Assembly: GCF_014647235.1 (NCBI RefSeq) | Contig: NZ_BMOU01000001.1 | Coordinates: 848,262-912,261, forward strand | DNA from: Haloarcula pellucida | GTDB lineage: Archaea > Halobacteriota > Halobacteria > Halobacteriales > Haloarculaceae | Direction: 5' to 3' | Length of the DNA: 64,000 bases | In this document: in pieces, positions 29,746 to 38,054 of the stretch | Numbering within the stretch: the stretch's first letter is position 1 | How the letters are laid out: every line of letters starts with the position of its first letter | Program-made: the position numbers and the translations under genes | Notes under the pieces: model-generated | What the model saw: only the letters and a program-made list of their open reading frames with translations | What the model was told of the DNA's origin: nothing | The model's database searches: none

Positions 29746-30546
29746 TCACTCACTCGGGAACGTAAAGAGCCGTTGCTCGCACTCCGGACAGACGAGCGTC
29801 TCGTCGGGCGATTGGTTCGGTTTCGTGTAGCCGCCACAGCAGGAGACTTCCGAGGACTCTACCAGCGCGGTCTCACACATCGGACACTCGTCGAGGAACA
29901 TCCGGAACGACTGTGCCCCGGCCAGTCGAACGGACTCGTCGTCGACGTACTCGTCGAGGACGCGGTACGCGGCCAGTTCGGCGACGACGACGGGCCGACC
30001 GACCAGTTCGCCGCCGAGGACGACCCACTCGGCCCCGTCGGTGAAGGTGTCCGCCTCGGAGACGGTAGCAAGGGTTCGGCGCGTCTCCGCCGCGAGGGCC
30101 GACAGCGACAGGGCCGACAGGCGATCCATCTCCTCGTGCCACGCCGCGTCGACGGCGTCGGTCAACAGCAGTATCTCGCCGTCGGACTCGACGACGCCGG
30201 CCGTCGCGAGTTCCGACAGCACCGTCTCCCCGTCGAGGTCAGTCTCGGTCAGCGACGGTCGCTCCGCCTCGGGTGTGTCGACGCCGGCGTCGTAGAACAG
30301 GTCGTTCGGGAGGGGCGAGGCGGCGACGAGTCGGGGGGCGAACTGCGGCGTGTACGGGACGACGTACCCGCGGAGGTATATCCCCGCGACACCCAGCGTC
30401 GCGACGGTGAGACCCATCAGCCGCCGGTTCCGGACGCGCAACCAGAGGACGAAGAGCGCGAGGAGGAGCACGTTTACGAGCGTACACGGCCAGCATCTGT
30501 TCGATCCGGTGTAGTCAGGTTCGCGGAGCGAGTCCAGTTCGGCCAT
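29746..30546 (-). CDS. Haloarchaeal membrane protein with C-terminal zinc-ribbon-like motif
   Basis: A 266-residue protein of unknown function. The N-terminus MAELDSLREPDYTGSNRCWPCT is followed by two hydrophobic segments (VNVLLLALFVLWL and LMGLTVATLGVAGIYL). A soluble alpha/beta region follows, and the C-terminus has CPMC...CCGG...CPECEQRLF, a likely zinc-binding site. The N-terminal CWPC pair adds two more cysteines. ATG 30546 is preferred to the GTG one codon upstream. It shares the intergenic region with the divergent aldo/keto reductase gene. I recognise the general haloarchaeal family but no function. Confidence 0.75.
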   Translation of the reverse strand: MAELDSLREPDYTGSNRCWPCTLVNVLLLALFVLWLRVRNRRLMGLTVATLGVAGIYLRGYVVPYTPQFAPRLVAASPLPNDLFYDAGVDTPEAERPSLTETDLDGETVLSELATAGVVESDGEILLLTDAVDAAWHEEMDRLSALSLSALAAETRRTLATVSEADTFTDGAEWVVLGGELVGRPVVVAELAAYRVLDEYVDDESVRLAGAQSFRMFLDECPMCETALVESSEVSCCGGYTKPNQSPDETLVCPECEQRLFTFPSE

Positions 30547-30618
30547 CACCAGAACCCTATCGGCCCCACTGTATTAGCCTTCTCTTCAGGCGGATAGGCT
30601 TGGTACTACCCACTAAAC

Positions 30619-30640
30619 TTTTTAACAACAGGTGTTGTTA
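30619..30640. promoter_or_regulatory. Sugar-island operator copy D overlapping a TATA box
   Basis: TAACAACA-GG-TGTTGTTA (30623-30640) is the best copy of the motif: both 8-bp arms are perfect. It overlaps the end of a TTTTTAA box (30619-30625) and begins 27 bp before ATG 30650, the same layout as copy A. A bound protein would block transcription initiation. Confidence 0.7.
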
Positions 30641-30649
30641 GATGATCAC

Positions 30650-31639
30650 ATGAGCGACGCGGAGATGTCGTACACGACGCTGGGTTCGACGGGACTGGAG
30701 GTCTCCGAACTCTGTCTCGGGACGATGAACTTCGGCAGCAGTGAACCGTGGATGCTCGACGACGTCGACCGGAGTCGAGCGATACTCGAACGGGCACTCG
30801 ACCTCGGTATCAACTTCGTCGACACGGCCAACGCTTACTCCGCGGGCGAGAGCGAGGAGATCGTCGGGAGCGTCGTCGACTCCCGCCGACGGTCGGAACT
30901 CGTTCTGGCGACGAAGGTGTACTTCGATATGTTCGACGGCCCGAACGGCGGCGGCCTCTCGAAGAAGCACGTCATCGACCAGTGTCACGAGAGCATGGAC
31001 CGACTGGGCGTCGACTACATCGACCTCTATCAGATACACCGTTGGGACGACGACACCCCGATAGAAGAGACACTCGACGCACTCAGTTATCTCGTCGACG
31101 AGGGGTACGTCCGGTACATCGGCGCGAGCACGATGGCCAACTGGCAGTTCCAGAAAGCGCTGTACACGGCAGACATCGAGGACTACGAGCGGTTCGTCTG
31201 TATGCAACCGGAGTACAACGCCGTCGACAGACACGAGGAAGCGAATCTCCTGCCGGTGTGTGCCGAGGAAGGCGTCGGCGTCGTCCCGTGGTCGCCGCTT
31301 GCCGGTGGGTTCCTCGCGGACAAGTACGACCGCGACAACGCGCCGACGTCCGGGCGCGCGAGCGAGGACGAGTACACCGCCAACCGGTTCACCGAGGAGA
31401 ACTGGGCGGTGTTAGACGAGATACGGGCTATCGCCGACGAGAAGGACGCGACGCCCGCACAGGTCAGTCTGGCTTGGCTTCTGCACAAGGACGTCGTCGA
31501 CGCCCCGATAATCGGTCCTCGGAAAATGGACCACCTCGAGGAGAACGTCTCCGCGGTCGATATCGACCTCGCTGCGGACGAACTCGCTCGTATCGAAGGG
31601 CCGAAGTACCCTCAATGGCCTGTGGAAGGCAAGGACTGA
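30650..31639 (+). CDS. Aldo/keto reductase
   Basis: A 329-residue NADPH-dependent aldo/keto reductase (TIM barrel). The catalytic tetrad is readable: Asp and Tyr in NFVDTANAYSAG, Lys in LVLATKVYF and His in YQIHRWDDD. The C-terminal cofactor region PIIGPRKMDHLEENV is typical. ATG 30650 is chosen because the GTG at 30632 would start inside operator D and be upstream of the likely transcription start. In this island it would reduce or oxidise a sugar or sugar derivative. It is followed 48 bp later by a TrmB-family regulator. Confidence 0.9.
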   Translation: MSDAEMSYTTLGSTGLEVSELCLGTMNFGSSEPWMLDDVDRSRAILERALDLGINFVDTANAYSAGESEEIVGSVVDSRRRSELVLATKVYFDMFDGPNGGGLSKKHVIDQCHESMDRLGVDYIDLYQIHRWDDDTPIEETLDALSYLVDEGYVRYIGASTMANWQFQKALYTADIEDYERFVCMQPEYNAVDRHEEANLLPVCAEEGVGVVPWSPLAGGFLADKYDRDNAPTSGRASEDEYTANRFTEENWAVLDEIRAIADEKDATPAQVSLAWLLHKDVVDAPIIGPRKMDHLEENVSAVDIDLAADELARIEGPKYPQWPVEGKD

Positions 31640-31687
31640 GAGCATTCCGATGGACACCCTACCCGAACACAGACGCGCTATACACCC

Positions 31688-32764
31688 ATGGACGACGAAG
31701 AACTGACATCGATACTGGAGGACGCCGGGCTCTCCCCCTATCAGGCCGAGGCGTACGTGACCTTACTCGAACTCGGGACGGCCTCGGCGACGGACGTCGC
31801 GGAGTCGTGTGACGTGCCGGACCCCCGAATCTACGACGTCCTCCGTGACCTCGAGTCGAAAGACTACATCGAGACGTTCCAGCAGGACAGCCTCTCCGCT
31901 CGTGCCCGCAACCCCGACGGCGTACTCGAAGACCTCCGCTCTCGGTCGAACAAGTACCTCGACGCCGCGGAGACCATAGAGGACCGCTGGAACCAACCCG
32001 AAATATCCGACCACGAGGTCAGTATCGTCAAGCGGTTCGATACGGTCCTCAACCGCGCCCGCGAACTCATCGGGGCGGCGGAGAACCAGATACAACTGGG
32101 CGTGGCTCCGGCGCAGTTCTACGAACTCCGACCCGAACTGCGAGACGCCTACGAGCGCGGCGTCAACATCAAACTGAGTATCTGTACCGAACCCGACGAC
32201 GAGATCCCAGACGTGGCCGACATAGCGGGTGCGTGTACGGAGGCGCGACACCGTGACATCCCGTCACCGTTCCTCGTTCTCGTCGACCGCACGTGGACCT
32301 GTTTCGCACCCCACAGACACTCGGTCAACGAGTACGGCGTCCTCGTGAACGACCGGTCCCACACCTACCTCTTCCACTGGTTTTTCCTCACCTGCCTCTG
32401 GGAGATCTGGGACACCCTCCACACCGAGCGGACTCCCGAGACGCCGACGACCTACGTCGACCTCCGGCACGCCGTCCGAGACATCGACCCACTCTTACAG
32501 GAAGGGGCGTCTATCAAAGCGACAGTACGCGGACACGAAACGGACACGAAAGCCGAGGTGGAGTTGACCGGCTATATCACCGACGTCGACTACACCGGGA
32601 GTTCCCTCGGACAGACGGAGCCAGTCCCGTTGGCCCAACTCGCTGGACGAATCAGCGCCACGCTGGACGTCGACGGCGAGACGTACGATATCGGGGGGTG
32701 GGGTGCCGTCCTCGAGCAAATCGAGATCGACGAGATTACCGTCGAGAGCGTCGAGTTCGAGTAG
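31688..32764 (+). CDS. TrmB-family transcriptional regulator
   Basis: A 358-residue regulator. The N-terminal winged HTH reads LSPYQAEAYVTLLELGTASATDVAESCDVPDPRIYDVLRDLESKDYIE. A coiled linker follows, then the phospholipase-D-like and C-terminal sugar-sensing domains usual in TrmB proteins (IQLGVAPAQFYELRPEL and FLVLVDRTWTCFAPH). TrmB proteins sense sugars and control sugar importers and central carbon genes. It lies between the aldo/keto reductase and the sugar ABC importer, so the importer at 33002 is its likely target. It differs from the second TrmB at 43222; the ligand is unknown. Confidence 0.9.
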   Translation: MDDEELTSILEDAGLSPYQAEAYVTLLELGTASATDVAESCDVPDPRIYDVLRDLESKDYIETFQQDSLSARARNPDGVLEDLRSRSNKYLDAAETIEDRWNQPEISDHEVSIVKRFDTVLNRARELIGAAENQIQLGVAPAQFYELRPELRDAYERGVNIKLSICTEPDDEIPDVADIAGACTEARHRDIPSPFLVLVDRTWTCFAPHRHSVNEYGVLVNDRSHTYLFHWFFLTCLWEIWDTLHTERTPETPTTYVDLRHAVRDIDPLLQEGASIKATVRGHETDTKAEVELTGYITDVDYTGSSLGQTEPVPLAQLAGRISATLDVDGETYDIGGWGAVLEQIEIDEITVESVEFE

Positions 32765-32937
32765 TGGCTCCCTATCGGTCGAACCGGCACCGAATAAATA
32801 GTACCTCAGTTTACGCGTTTGATCTCGCTGGAATCACAAATCATTGTTTGGCATTACCGAACGTTTACATTGGTGGCGTTCACTACGCATCAAAACTGTC
32901 AGGATCGTTTGTGTTTGACGGCCATCTCACAGGCGAT

Positions 32938-32974
32938 TAACTACACCTGTGGTTAATTATGGATAACCTTTAAG
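32938..32974 (+). promoter_or_regulatory. Sugar-island operator copy E plus TATA box of the sugar importer
   Basis: TAACTACA-CC-TGTGGTTA (32938-32955) has one mismatch per arm against copy D. TTTAAG (32969-32974) follows after 13 bp, and its first base is 33 bp before ATG 33002, exactly as at copy B. The transcript is probably leaderless. The rest of 32765-32937 is unusually AT-rich and holds no convincing gene. Confidence 0.65.
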
Positions 32975-33001
32975 TGGTGCGCCGGCAACCACAGAATAGA
33001 C

Positions 33002-34525
33002 ATGTCGGACAATGGCACGAGAGACGGCGACAGCTCATCAAGCGTTTCCCGGCGACGGTTCGTTCGGGCAGCAGGTGCGACGGGTGTCGCAGCAGGTATC
33101 GCGGGGTGTGCAGACTTCGTCGGTGGCGATGGTGGCGACGGTGGCTCGACCGGCGACGGGAGCGACGGCGGTGGCGGCGGCGATACCACCACGGTCAAGT
33201 GGGGCTTCGATCCGGTCGCAGTCCAGAACAACGGCCCGGCTATCAAGGACGCCCTCCGCGAGAACGGGCTCCCCGAGAACATCGAGATCGAGTTCGTCCC
33301 GCGCAACCAGGACACTGGACAGGCCCGGGCGAACTACAACCGGCTCCTGAGCGCCGGCGAGACGGAACCGGACATGTTCCTGATGGACAACGGGTGGACG
33401 AACATCTTCATCCAGCGCGGTCAGCTCCAGAGCCTCTCGGAGTCGCTCCCGGAGGACCTCCTCTCGGACGTCTCCGAGAACTACTTCACCGCGTTCACCG
33501 ACACCGCACGTGACCCCAGCAGCGGGGACCTCTACGGGGTCCCAGTGTTCCCGGACTTCCCGACGATGCAGTACCGCAAGGACCTCGTCGAGGAAGCCGG
33601 CTACAACCCCGAGTCCGATAACTGGGCCACCGAACCGATGACGTGGGAGAAGTGGTCGAACATCGCCGCCGACGTCTACGACAACTCCGATACGGACTTT
33701 GGCTTTACGACCCAGTGGGACATCTACGAGGGGACCTCCTGCTGTACGTTCAACGAGGTCATGTCCTCGTGGGGCGGCGCCTACTTCGGCGGCCGCGACA
33801 ACCTCTTCGGACCAGTCGGCGATCGACCGGTCACGGTCAACCGCCCCGAAGTCGTCGACGCGCTGAACATGATGCGGAAGTTCGTCCACGACGAGGACTT
33901 CGGCGGGCAGTTCAGCAGCTACGGCGGCGGCTTCACGCCGACCAACATCCTCGGCTGGAACGAGGAACCCTCCCGGGCGCCGTTCGCCGAAGGCAACGCG
34001 GTCTTCCACCGCAACTGGCCCTACTCGCTCGCGCTCACCGGCCGGAACCCGGAGGAGACCGACGACCCCGCGCTCGGCGAGAACCTCGGCGCGATGCCCA
34101 TCCCGTACGCCGTGTCCGAGAGCGATGCCGCACAGCCCGGCACCGGCGGCACGACGGCCGCACTCGGTGGCTGGCACATGACGGTCAACCCGAACAGCGG
34201 CAAGGATGACGCCGTGACCGAGGTCATCCGCGCCGCGATGCAGCCGGACTTCCAGCTCAAGCTGCTGTCCATCCAGGGCTGGCTGCCGCCGCGCCCCGAA
34301 CTGTTCAACTCCGACGAGGCCCAGAACGTGCCCGTCGTCGGCCGCTACATGGACACCCTGCAGGTCGCAGGGAACAACACGATGCCGCGCCCGGTGACCG
34401 CCGTCTGGAGCGACCAGTCGAGTAAGATCGCACAACAGGCGAACCGTGCCGTCGGACAGGAGGCGTCCTCGAAGAGCGCGATGCAGACTCTCGAGAAGGA
34501 CCTGCAGGCCACCGAATCCTCGTAA
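33002..34525 (+). CDS. Sugar ABC transporter substrate-binding lipoprotein
   Basis: A 507-residue family 1 binding protein for a trehalose/maltose-like sugar importer. The N-terminus has a Tat motif (SRRRFVRAAG), a lipobox ending GIAGC near residue 36 and a Gly/Asp-rich linker. The mature domain contains NRLLSAGETEPDMFLMDNGW and GVPVFPDFPTMQYRKDLVEEAGY, typical of maltodextrin/trehalose binding proteins. It is the first gene of the importer operon and is separated from the permeases by 79 bp, which could allow higher expression of the binding protein. Operator copy E governs its promoter. Confidence 0.92.
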   Translation: MSDNGTRDGDSSSSVSRRRFVRAAGATGVAAGIAGCADFVGGDGGDGGSTGDGSDGGGGGDTTTVKWGFDPVAVQNNGPAIKDALRENGLPENIEIEFVPRNQDTGQARANYNRLLSAGETEPDMFLMDNGWTNIFIQRGQLQSLSESLPEDLLSDVSENYFTAFTDTARDPSSGDLYGVPVFPDFPTMQYRKDLVEEAGYNPESDNWATEPMTWEKWSNIAADVYDNSDTDFGFTTQWDIYEGTSCCTFNEVMSSWGGAYFGGRDNLFGPVGDRPVTVNRPEVVDALNMMRKFVHDEDFGGQFSSYGGGFTPTNILGWNEEPSRAPFAEGNAVFHRNWPYSLALTGRNPEETDDPALGENLGAMPIPYAVSESDAAQPGTGGTTAALGGWHMTVNPNSGKDDAVTEVIRAAMQPDFQLKLLSIQGWLPPRPELFNSDEAQNVPVVGRYMDTLQVAGNNTMPRPVTAVWSDQSSKIAQQANRAVGQEASSKSAMQTLEKDLQATESS

Positions 34526-34604
34526 CGTCTGCGGCCTAGTTTTACAATAAACCTAAGCTATTATTGACTATGGAGCGGACCCCAACCAGGAGGGAGGTAC
34601 ACGA

Positions 34605-35585
34605 ATGAGCACAGAAACAGGGAGGGAGTCACAACGCTCGGGGGCACTCGTCAACCTGATGCGGTGGATGGAGAACCTGAGCGATACGCAGTACGCGTAC
34701 CTGTTGTTGGTACCTGTGTTCGTGTTGCTGGGTGTCGTCGCCCTCTATCCACTGTTACGGACGTTCGAACTGTCACTATTCGCCGTCTCGACTGACCTGA
34801 CCAGCATCAAGTTCGTCGGTATCGACAACTACATCGGGCTGTTTACCGGGGAGAAAAACCGGTACCTCCCGGGTGGGACCACGTTCCTGCCGAGCAGTTT
34901 CGAGTTCACGAGCCTGCTCAACAGCGCGCTGGTCATCACGATAATCTTCGCCGTCGTGAGCGTCCTGTTCGAGACCCTCATCGGCCTCGGACAGGCGCTC
35001 ATCCTCGACCAGGACTTCTACGGTCGGCGGTGGGTTCGTGCGGCCATCATCATCCCGTGGGCGGTGCCGATCGTCATTCAGGGGATGATCTTCTTCCTGA
35101 TGTTCAACTCGAACGTCGGATTCGCGACGCCGCCGCTTGCCGACCTCGGCCTGCTGGCACCCACCAACACGCTGAACGACACGGCCAGTGCGACGTTTAT
35201 CATCATCGTCGCGGACATCTGGAAGACGTCGGCGTTCATGGCCCTGCTGATACTGGCGGGCCTCCAGAGCATCGACCGTGGCCTCTACGACGTCGCGAAA
35301 GTCGCCGGCGCCACGAAGTGGCAGCAGTTCAAACTCATCACGCTCCCGCTCATCCTGCCGACTATCGGCGTCGCGGTGCTTTTCCGCTCCGTGCAGGCGA
35401 TGCGCGTGTACGGTATCATCGACACCGTCTCGAGTTGTGCCGTCGTGCCGTCGCTGTCTTGCATGGTCGTCGCGACGTTCAACACGCGTGAGGGGACGTC
35501 GGCGGCCATCGCGTTCGTGACCGCCGCCATCATCGGCATCGTCGTGATGGGCATCATCCTGTGGCAGGGGGAGGACGCGATCTAA
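34605..35585 (+). CDS. Sugar ABC transporter permease (MalF-like)
   Basis: A 326-residue inner permease with about six transmembrane segments. The cytoplasmic EAA loop is recognisable as YDVAKVAGATKWQQFKLITLPLILP. A purine-rich AGGAGGGAGG lies just upstream of ATG 34605 as a ribosome binding site, unusual in this mostly leaderless genome and fitting an internal operon gene. It pairs with the downstream MalG-like permease (start 1 bp after this stop). Substrate is set by the binding protein, probably an alpha-glucoside given the neighbouring glucosidases. Confidence 0.92.
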   Translation: MSTETGRESQRSGALVNLMRWMENLSDTQYAYLLLVPVFVLLGVVALYPLLRTFELSLFAVSTDLTSIKFVGIDNYIGLFTGEKNRYLPGGTTFLPSSFEFTSLLNSALVITIIFAVVSVLFETLIGLGQALILDQDFYGRRWVRAAIIIPWAVPIVIQGMIFFLMFNSNVGFATPPLADLGLLAPTNTLNDTASATFIIIVADIWKTSAFMALLILAGLQSIDRGLYDVAKVAGATKWQQFKLITLPLILPTIGVAVLFRSVQAMRVYGIIDTVSSCAVVPSLSCMVVATFNTREGTSAAIAFVTAAIIGIVVMGIILWQGEDAI

Positions 35586-35586
35586 C

Positions 35587-36585
35587 ATGGCTACGACAAC
35601 GAAGGACACAGACGATAGCGATGGGCCACTCGCACGCTGGACCCAGCGAGCGATCCAGAACCCAGAGCGAGTGTACCGTGCGCTGTTCTACGCAGCGATG
35701 GCGTTCTTCCTCGTGACGACGCTGTTCCCGTTCTACTGGCTCGCCGTCCTCGCGGTGACGCCAGAGGGGAACCTGCTTGCCGGGAGCTTCCTCCCGACCA
35801 TCAACCTGTTCGGAGTCAGCGGGACGTTCCCGCTCCCGGTGCCGAAGGGATTCAATCCCGCTGCGTTCGTCACGGTGTTCGAGCAGGTGCCGTTCCACCT
35901 CTACATGCTGAACAGCTTCGCACTGGCGGTCACGACGACCGTCATCGTGCTGTTCGTCGCGAGTCTGGCCGGCTACGTGTTCGGCCGACTCCGCTTCCCC
36001 GGCCGCGCCCTGCTGATGCTGGGTATCCTCGCGATTAGTTACTTCCCGCCGGCCGCGTTCGTCATCCCGCTGTTTCAGGCGTTCGCCGGGAACGCGCCGA
36101 TCACCGTGCCGTTCACGGACATCCCGCTGTTCACGCCGCCGCGCCTGCTGAACACGCCGGGATCGATGGTGCTACCGTTCAGCGCGCTGTTCATGCCGCT
36201 GTCCATCTTCATCCTGACGACGTTCTACGGCCAGATTCCCGACGGGTTGGAGGACGCCGCACGCGTCGAAGGGACCACGCGACTGGGTGCGCTGTTCCGG
36301 GTCATCATGCCCCTGTCGGCGCCCGGCGTCGCGACTGCGTCGGTACTCACCTTCATCGCAGTGTACAACGAGTACTTCTTCAGTTCCATCATGGCGACGT
36401 CGCCCGAGGCGGCGAAGTGGTCGCCCATCGTCGGTGGGATTCTGAGCTACCAGACCCAGTACACTACGCAGTACAACCTCATGGCGGCCGCGAGCATCGT
36501 CGGGGTCCTCCCCGTCGTCATCCTCGTCATCGTCGCACAGGAACGCATCGTCAGCGGACTGACCTCAGGCGCACTCAAGGAGTAA
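35587..36585 (+). CDS. Sugar ABC transporter permease (MalG-like)
   Basis: A 332-residue permease with about six transmembrane segments and the EAA loop LEDAARVEGTTRLGALFRVIMPLSAPGVA, typical of MalG-type partners. The gene begins 1 bp after the first permease and ends 4 bp before the ATPase gene. The sequence ends QERIVSGLTSGALKE, close to the usual ending of MalG homologues. Confidence 0.93.
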   Translation: MATTTKDTDDSDGPLARWTQRAIQNPERVYRALFYAAMAFFLVTTLFPFYWLAVLAVTPEGNLLAGSFLPTINLFGVSGTFPLPVPKGFNPAAFVTVFEQVPFHLYMLNSFALAVTTTVIVLFVASLAGYVFGRLRFPGRALLMLGILAISYFPPAAFVIPLFQAFAGNAPITVPFTDIPLFTPPRLLNTPGSMVLPFSALFMPLSIFILTTFYGQIPDGLEDAARVEGTTRLGALFRVIMPLSAPGVATASVLTFIAVYNEYFFSSIMATSPEAAKWSPIVGGILSYQTQYTTQYNLMAAASIVGVLPVVILVIVAQERIVSGLTSGALKE

Positions 36586-36589
36586 TACA

Positions 36590-37786
36590 ATGGCACGAGT
36601 ACGACTCGAACACGTCACGAAACGCTACGACGACCAGGGTGAGATTGTCACCGCGGTCGACGACATGAACTTAGACATCGATCACGGCGAATTCATCTGC
36701 TTTGTCGGCCCCTCCGGCTGTGGGAAGTCGACGACGATGGAGACTATCGCCGGACTCACCATCCCGACGGAGGGCGAAGTCCACATCGGTGACCGCGAGG
36801 TGACGAACCTCCCGCCGAAGGACCGGGGCATCGCGATGGTGTTCCAGAACATCGCGCTGTTCCCCCACATGGACGTCTACGACAACATCTCGTTCGGCCT
36901 CCGTCTGCGGGACTACCCGCAGGACGAGATAGACCGCCGGGTCGAGCGTGCCGCCGACATCGTCCAGCTAGAGGGGATGCTCGACCGGATGCCCGACGAG
37001 ATGTCCGGCGGCCAGCGACAGCGCGTCGCCATCGCACGCGCAATCGTCCGTGAACCCGACGTGTTCCTGATGGACGAACCGCTGGCGAACTTAGACGCGA
37101 AGCTGAAAGTCCACATGCGGACGGAACTCCAGCGCCTGCACAAGGAACTGGACACCACCATCATCTACGTCACGCACGACCAAGAGGAGGCGATGACCCT
37201 CTCGGACCGCATCGCCGTCCTCAACAGCGGGAGCCTCCAGCAGATAGACCCGCCGCTTACCTGCTACAACGAGCCCGACAACCTGTTCGTCGCCGGCTTC
37301 ATCGGGTCGCCGTCGATGAACTTCATCTCGGGGACCGTCGGCGAGAGCGCCATCGAGACGCCGAACTTCTCGCTGGCGTTCGACCCTGCGACGGTCGAGG
37401 GCCTCGGCGTCGGCGACGAGGTCACCATCGGTATCCGCCCGGAGGACATCTATCCCGGCGAGTTCCGCAACGAGATCAGGGACCCGTCCTCGCTCATCTC
37501 CGCCCGCGTGGACATCCTCGAACCGATGGGCGATGAGATATTCGCCTACATGTTGTTGGCCGAGGGCGAGACGTCGATGGACCAGAAGCAGACGACGAAC
37601 AACCAACTCCTGATGAGCATCGAACCGGACTCGGAGATTCAGGAGGAAGAGGACATCGAGGTCGCCATCGACCGACGCAACGTCCACATATTCGATTCGG
37701 CGACGGGTGACGCGCTCGTCCACAAACTCGAACCGGTCGGCAGTGATACCGGCGTGACCGGCAGAGAAGCCGAATCAGACGACTGA
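36590..37786 (+). CDS. Sugar ABC transporter ATP-binding protein (MalK/MsmK-like)
   Basis: A 398-residue ATPase. Walker A is GPSGCGKST, the Q-loop region is VFQNIALFPHMDV, the signature is MSGGQRQRVAIARAI, Walker B is VFLMDEPLANLDAK and the H-loop is YVTHDQEEAM. Residues after about 240 form the TOBE/regulatory domain of MalK-type proteins (GIRPEDIYPG). It is part of the importer operon. A second MalK-like ATPase at 42028 goes with the other binding protein. Confidence 0.94.
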   Translation: MARVRLEHVTKRYDDQGEIVTAVDDMNLDIDHGEFICFVGPSGCGKSTTMETIAGLTIPTEGEVHIGDREVTNLPPKDRGIAMVFQNIALFPHMDVYDNISFGLRLRDYPQDEIDRRVERAADIVQLEGMLDRMPDEMSGGQRQRVAIARAIVREPDVFLMDEPLANLDAKLKVHMRTELQRLHKELDTTIIYVTHDQEEAMTLSDRIAVLNSGSLQQIDPPLTCYNEPDNLFVAGFIGSPSMNFISGTVGESAIETPNFSLAFDPATVEGLGVGDEVTIGIRPEDIYPGEFRNEIRDPSSLISARVDILEPMGDEIFAYMLLAEGETSMDQKQTTNNQLLMSIEPDSEIQEEEDIEVAIDRRNVHIFDSATGDALVHKLEPVGSDTGVTGREAESDD

Positions 37787-37793
37787 TACAGCG

Positions 37794-38000
37794 ATGCTAG
37801 ACCAGCTACCCGGCCTCGTCTGGTTCAGCCTCATGCTGGTCCTGTTCTTCTTCTGGGCGTACGGCATCGGGTCGTTCGTTCTGGACCTGAAGAACAAGAT
37901 ACTCCCCGGTATCATCGAGTACCGGCGCGGCCGCCGCGCCGAGAAGGCCAAGCAGGAGCGCGAAGAAGAGCGGGAAGAACGCGAGAAGCAGTTGTACTAA
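37794..38000 (+). CDS. Small single-span membrane protein in the sugar importer operon
   Basis: A 68-residue protein: one hydrophobic helix (VWFSLMLVLFFFWAYGIGSFVL, about residues 9-30), a short linker (DLKNKILPGIIEYRRG), then a very highly charged helix of Lys/Arg/Glu (about 45-66). It begins 7 bp after the ATPase stop, in the same direction, and so is the fifth gene of the importer operon. I recognise no domain. Possible roles are a transporter accessory subunit or a regulator of complex assembly or turnover; this is inference from position and topology. Codon use resembles its neighbours. Confidence 0.7.
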   Translation: MLDQLPGLVWFSLMLVLFFFWAYGIGSFVLDLKNKILPGIIEYRRGRRAEKAKQEREEEREEREKQLY

Positions 38001-38054
38001 CCCGGGACCCTTTTCTCGTCGCGCGCGCTGTCCTGCAACAGTGACAGCAGAGAT

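Noticed and set aside
29536-30597. Plus-strand open frame of 353 codons
   Set aside because: Shadow of the minus-strand membrane/zinc-ribbon protein, which has coherent hydrophobic segments and paired cysteines.
30632-30649. GTG 30632 as start of the aldo/keto reductase
   Set aside because: It would begin inside operator D, upstream of the expected transcription start; ATG 30650 gives the normal family N-terminus.
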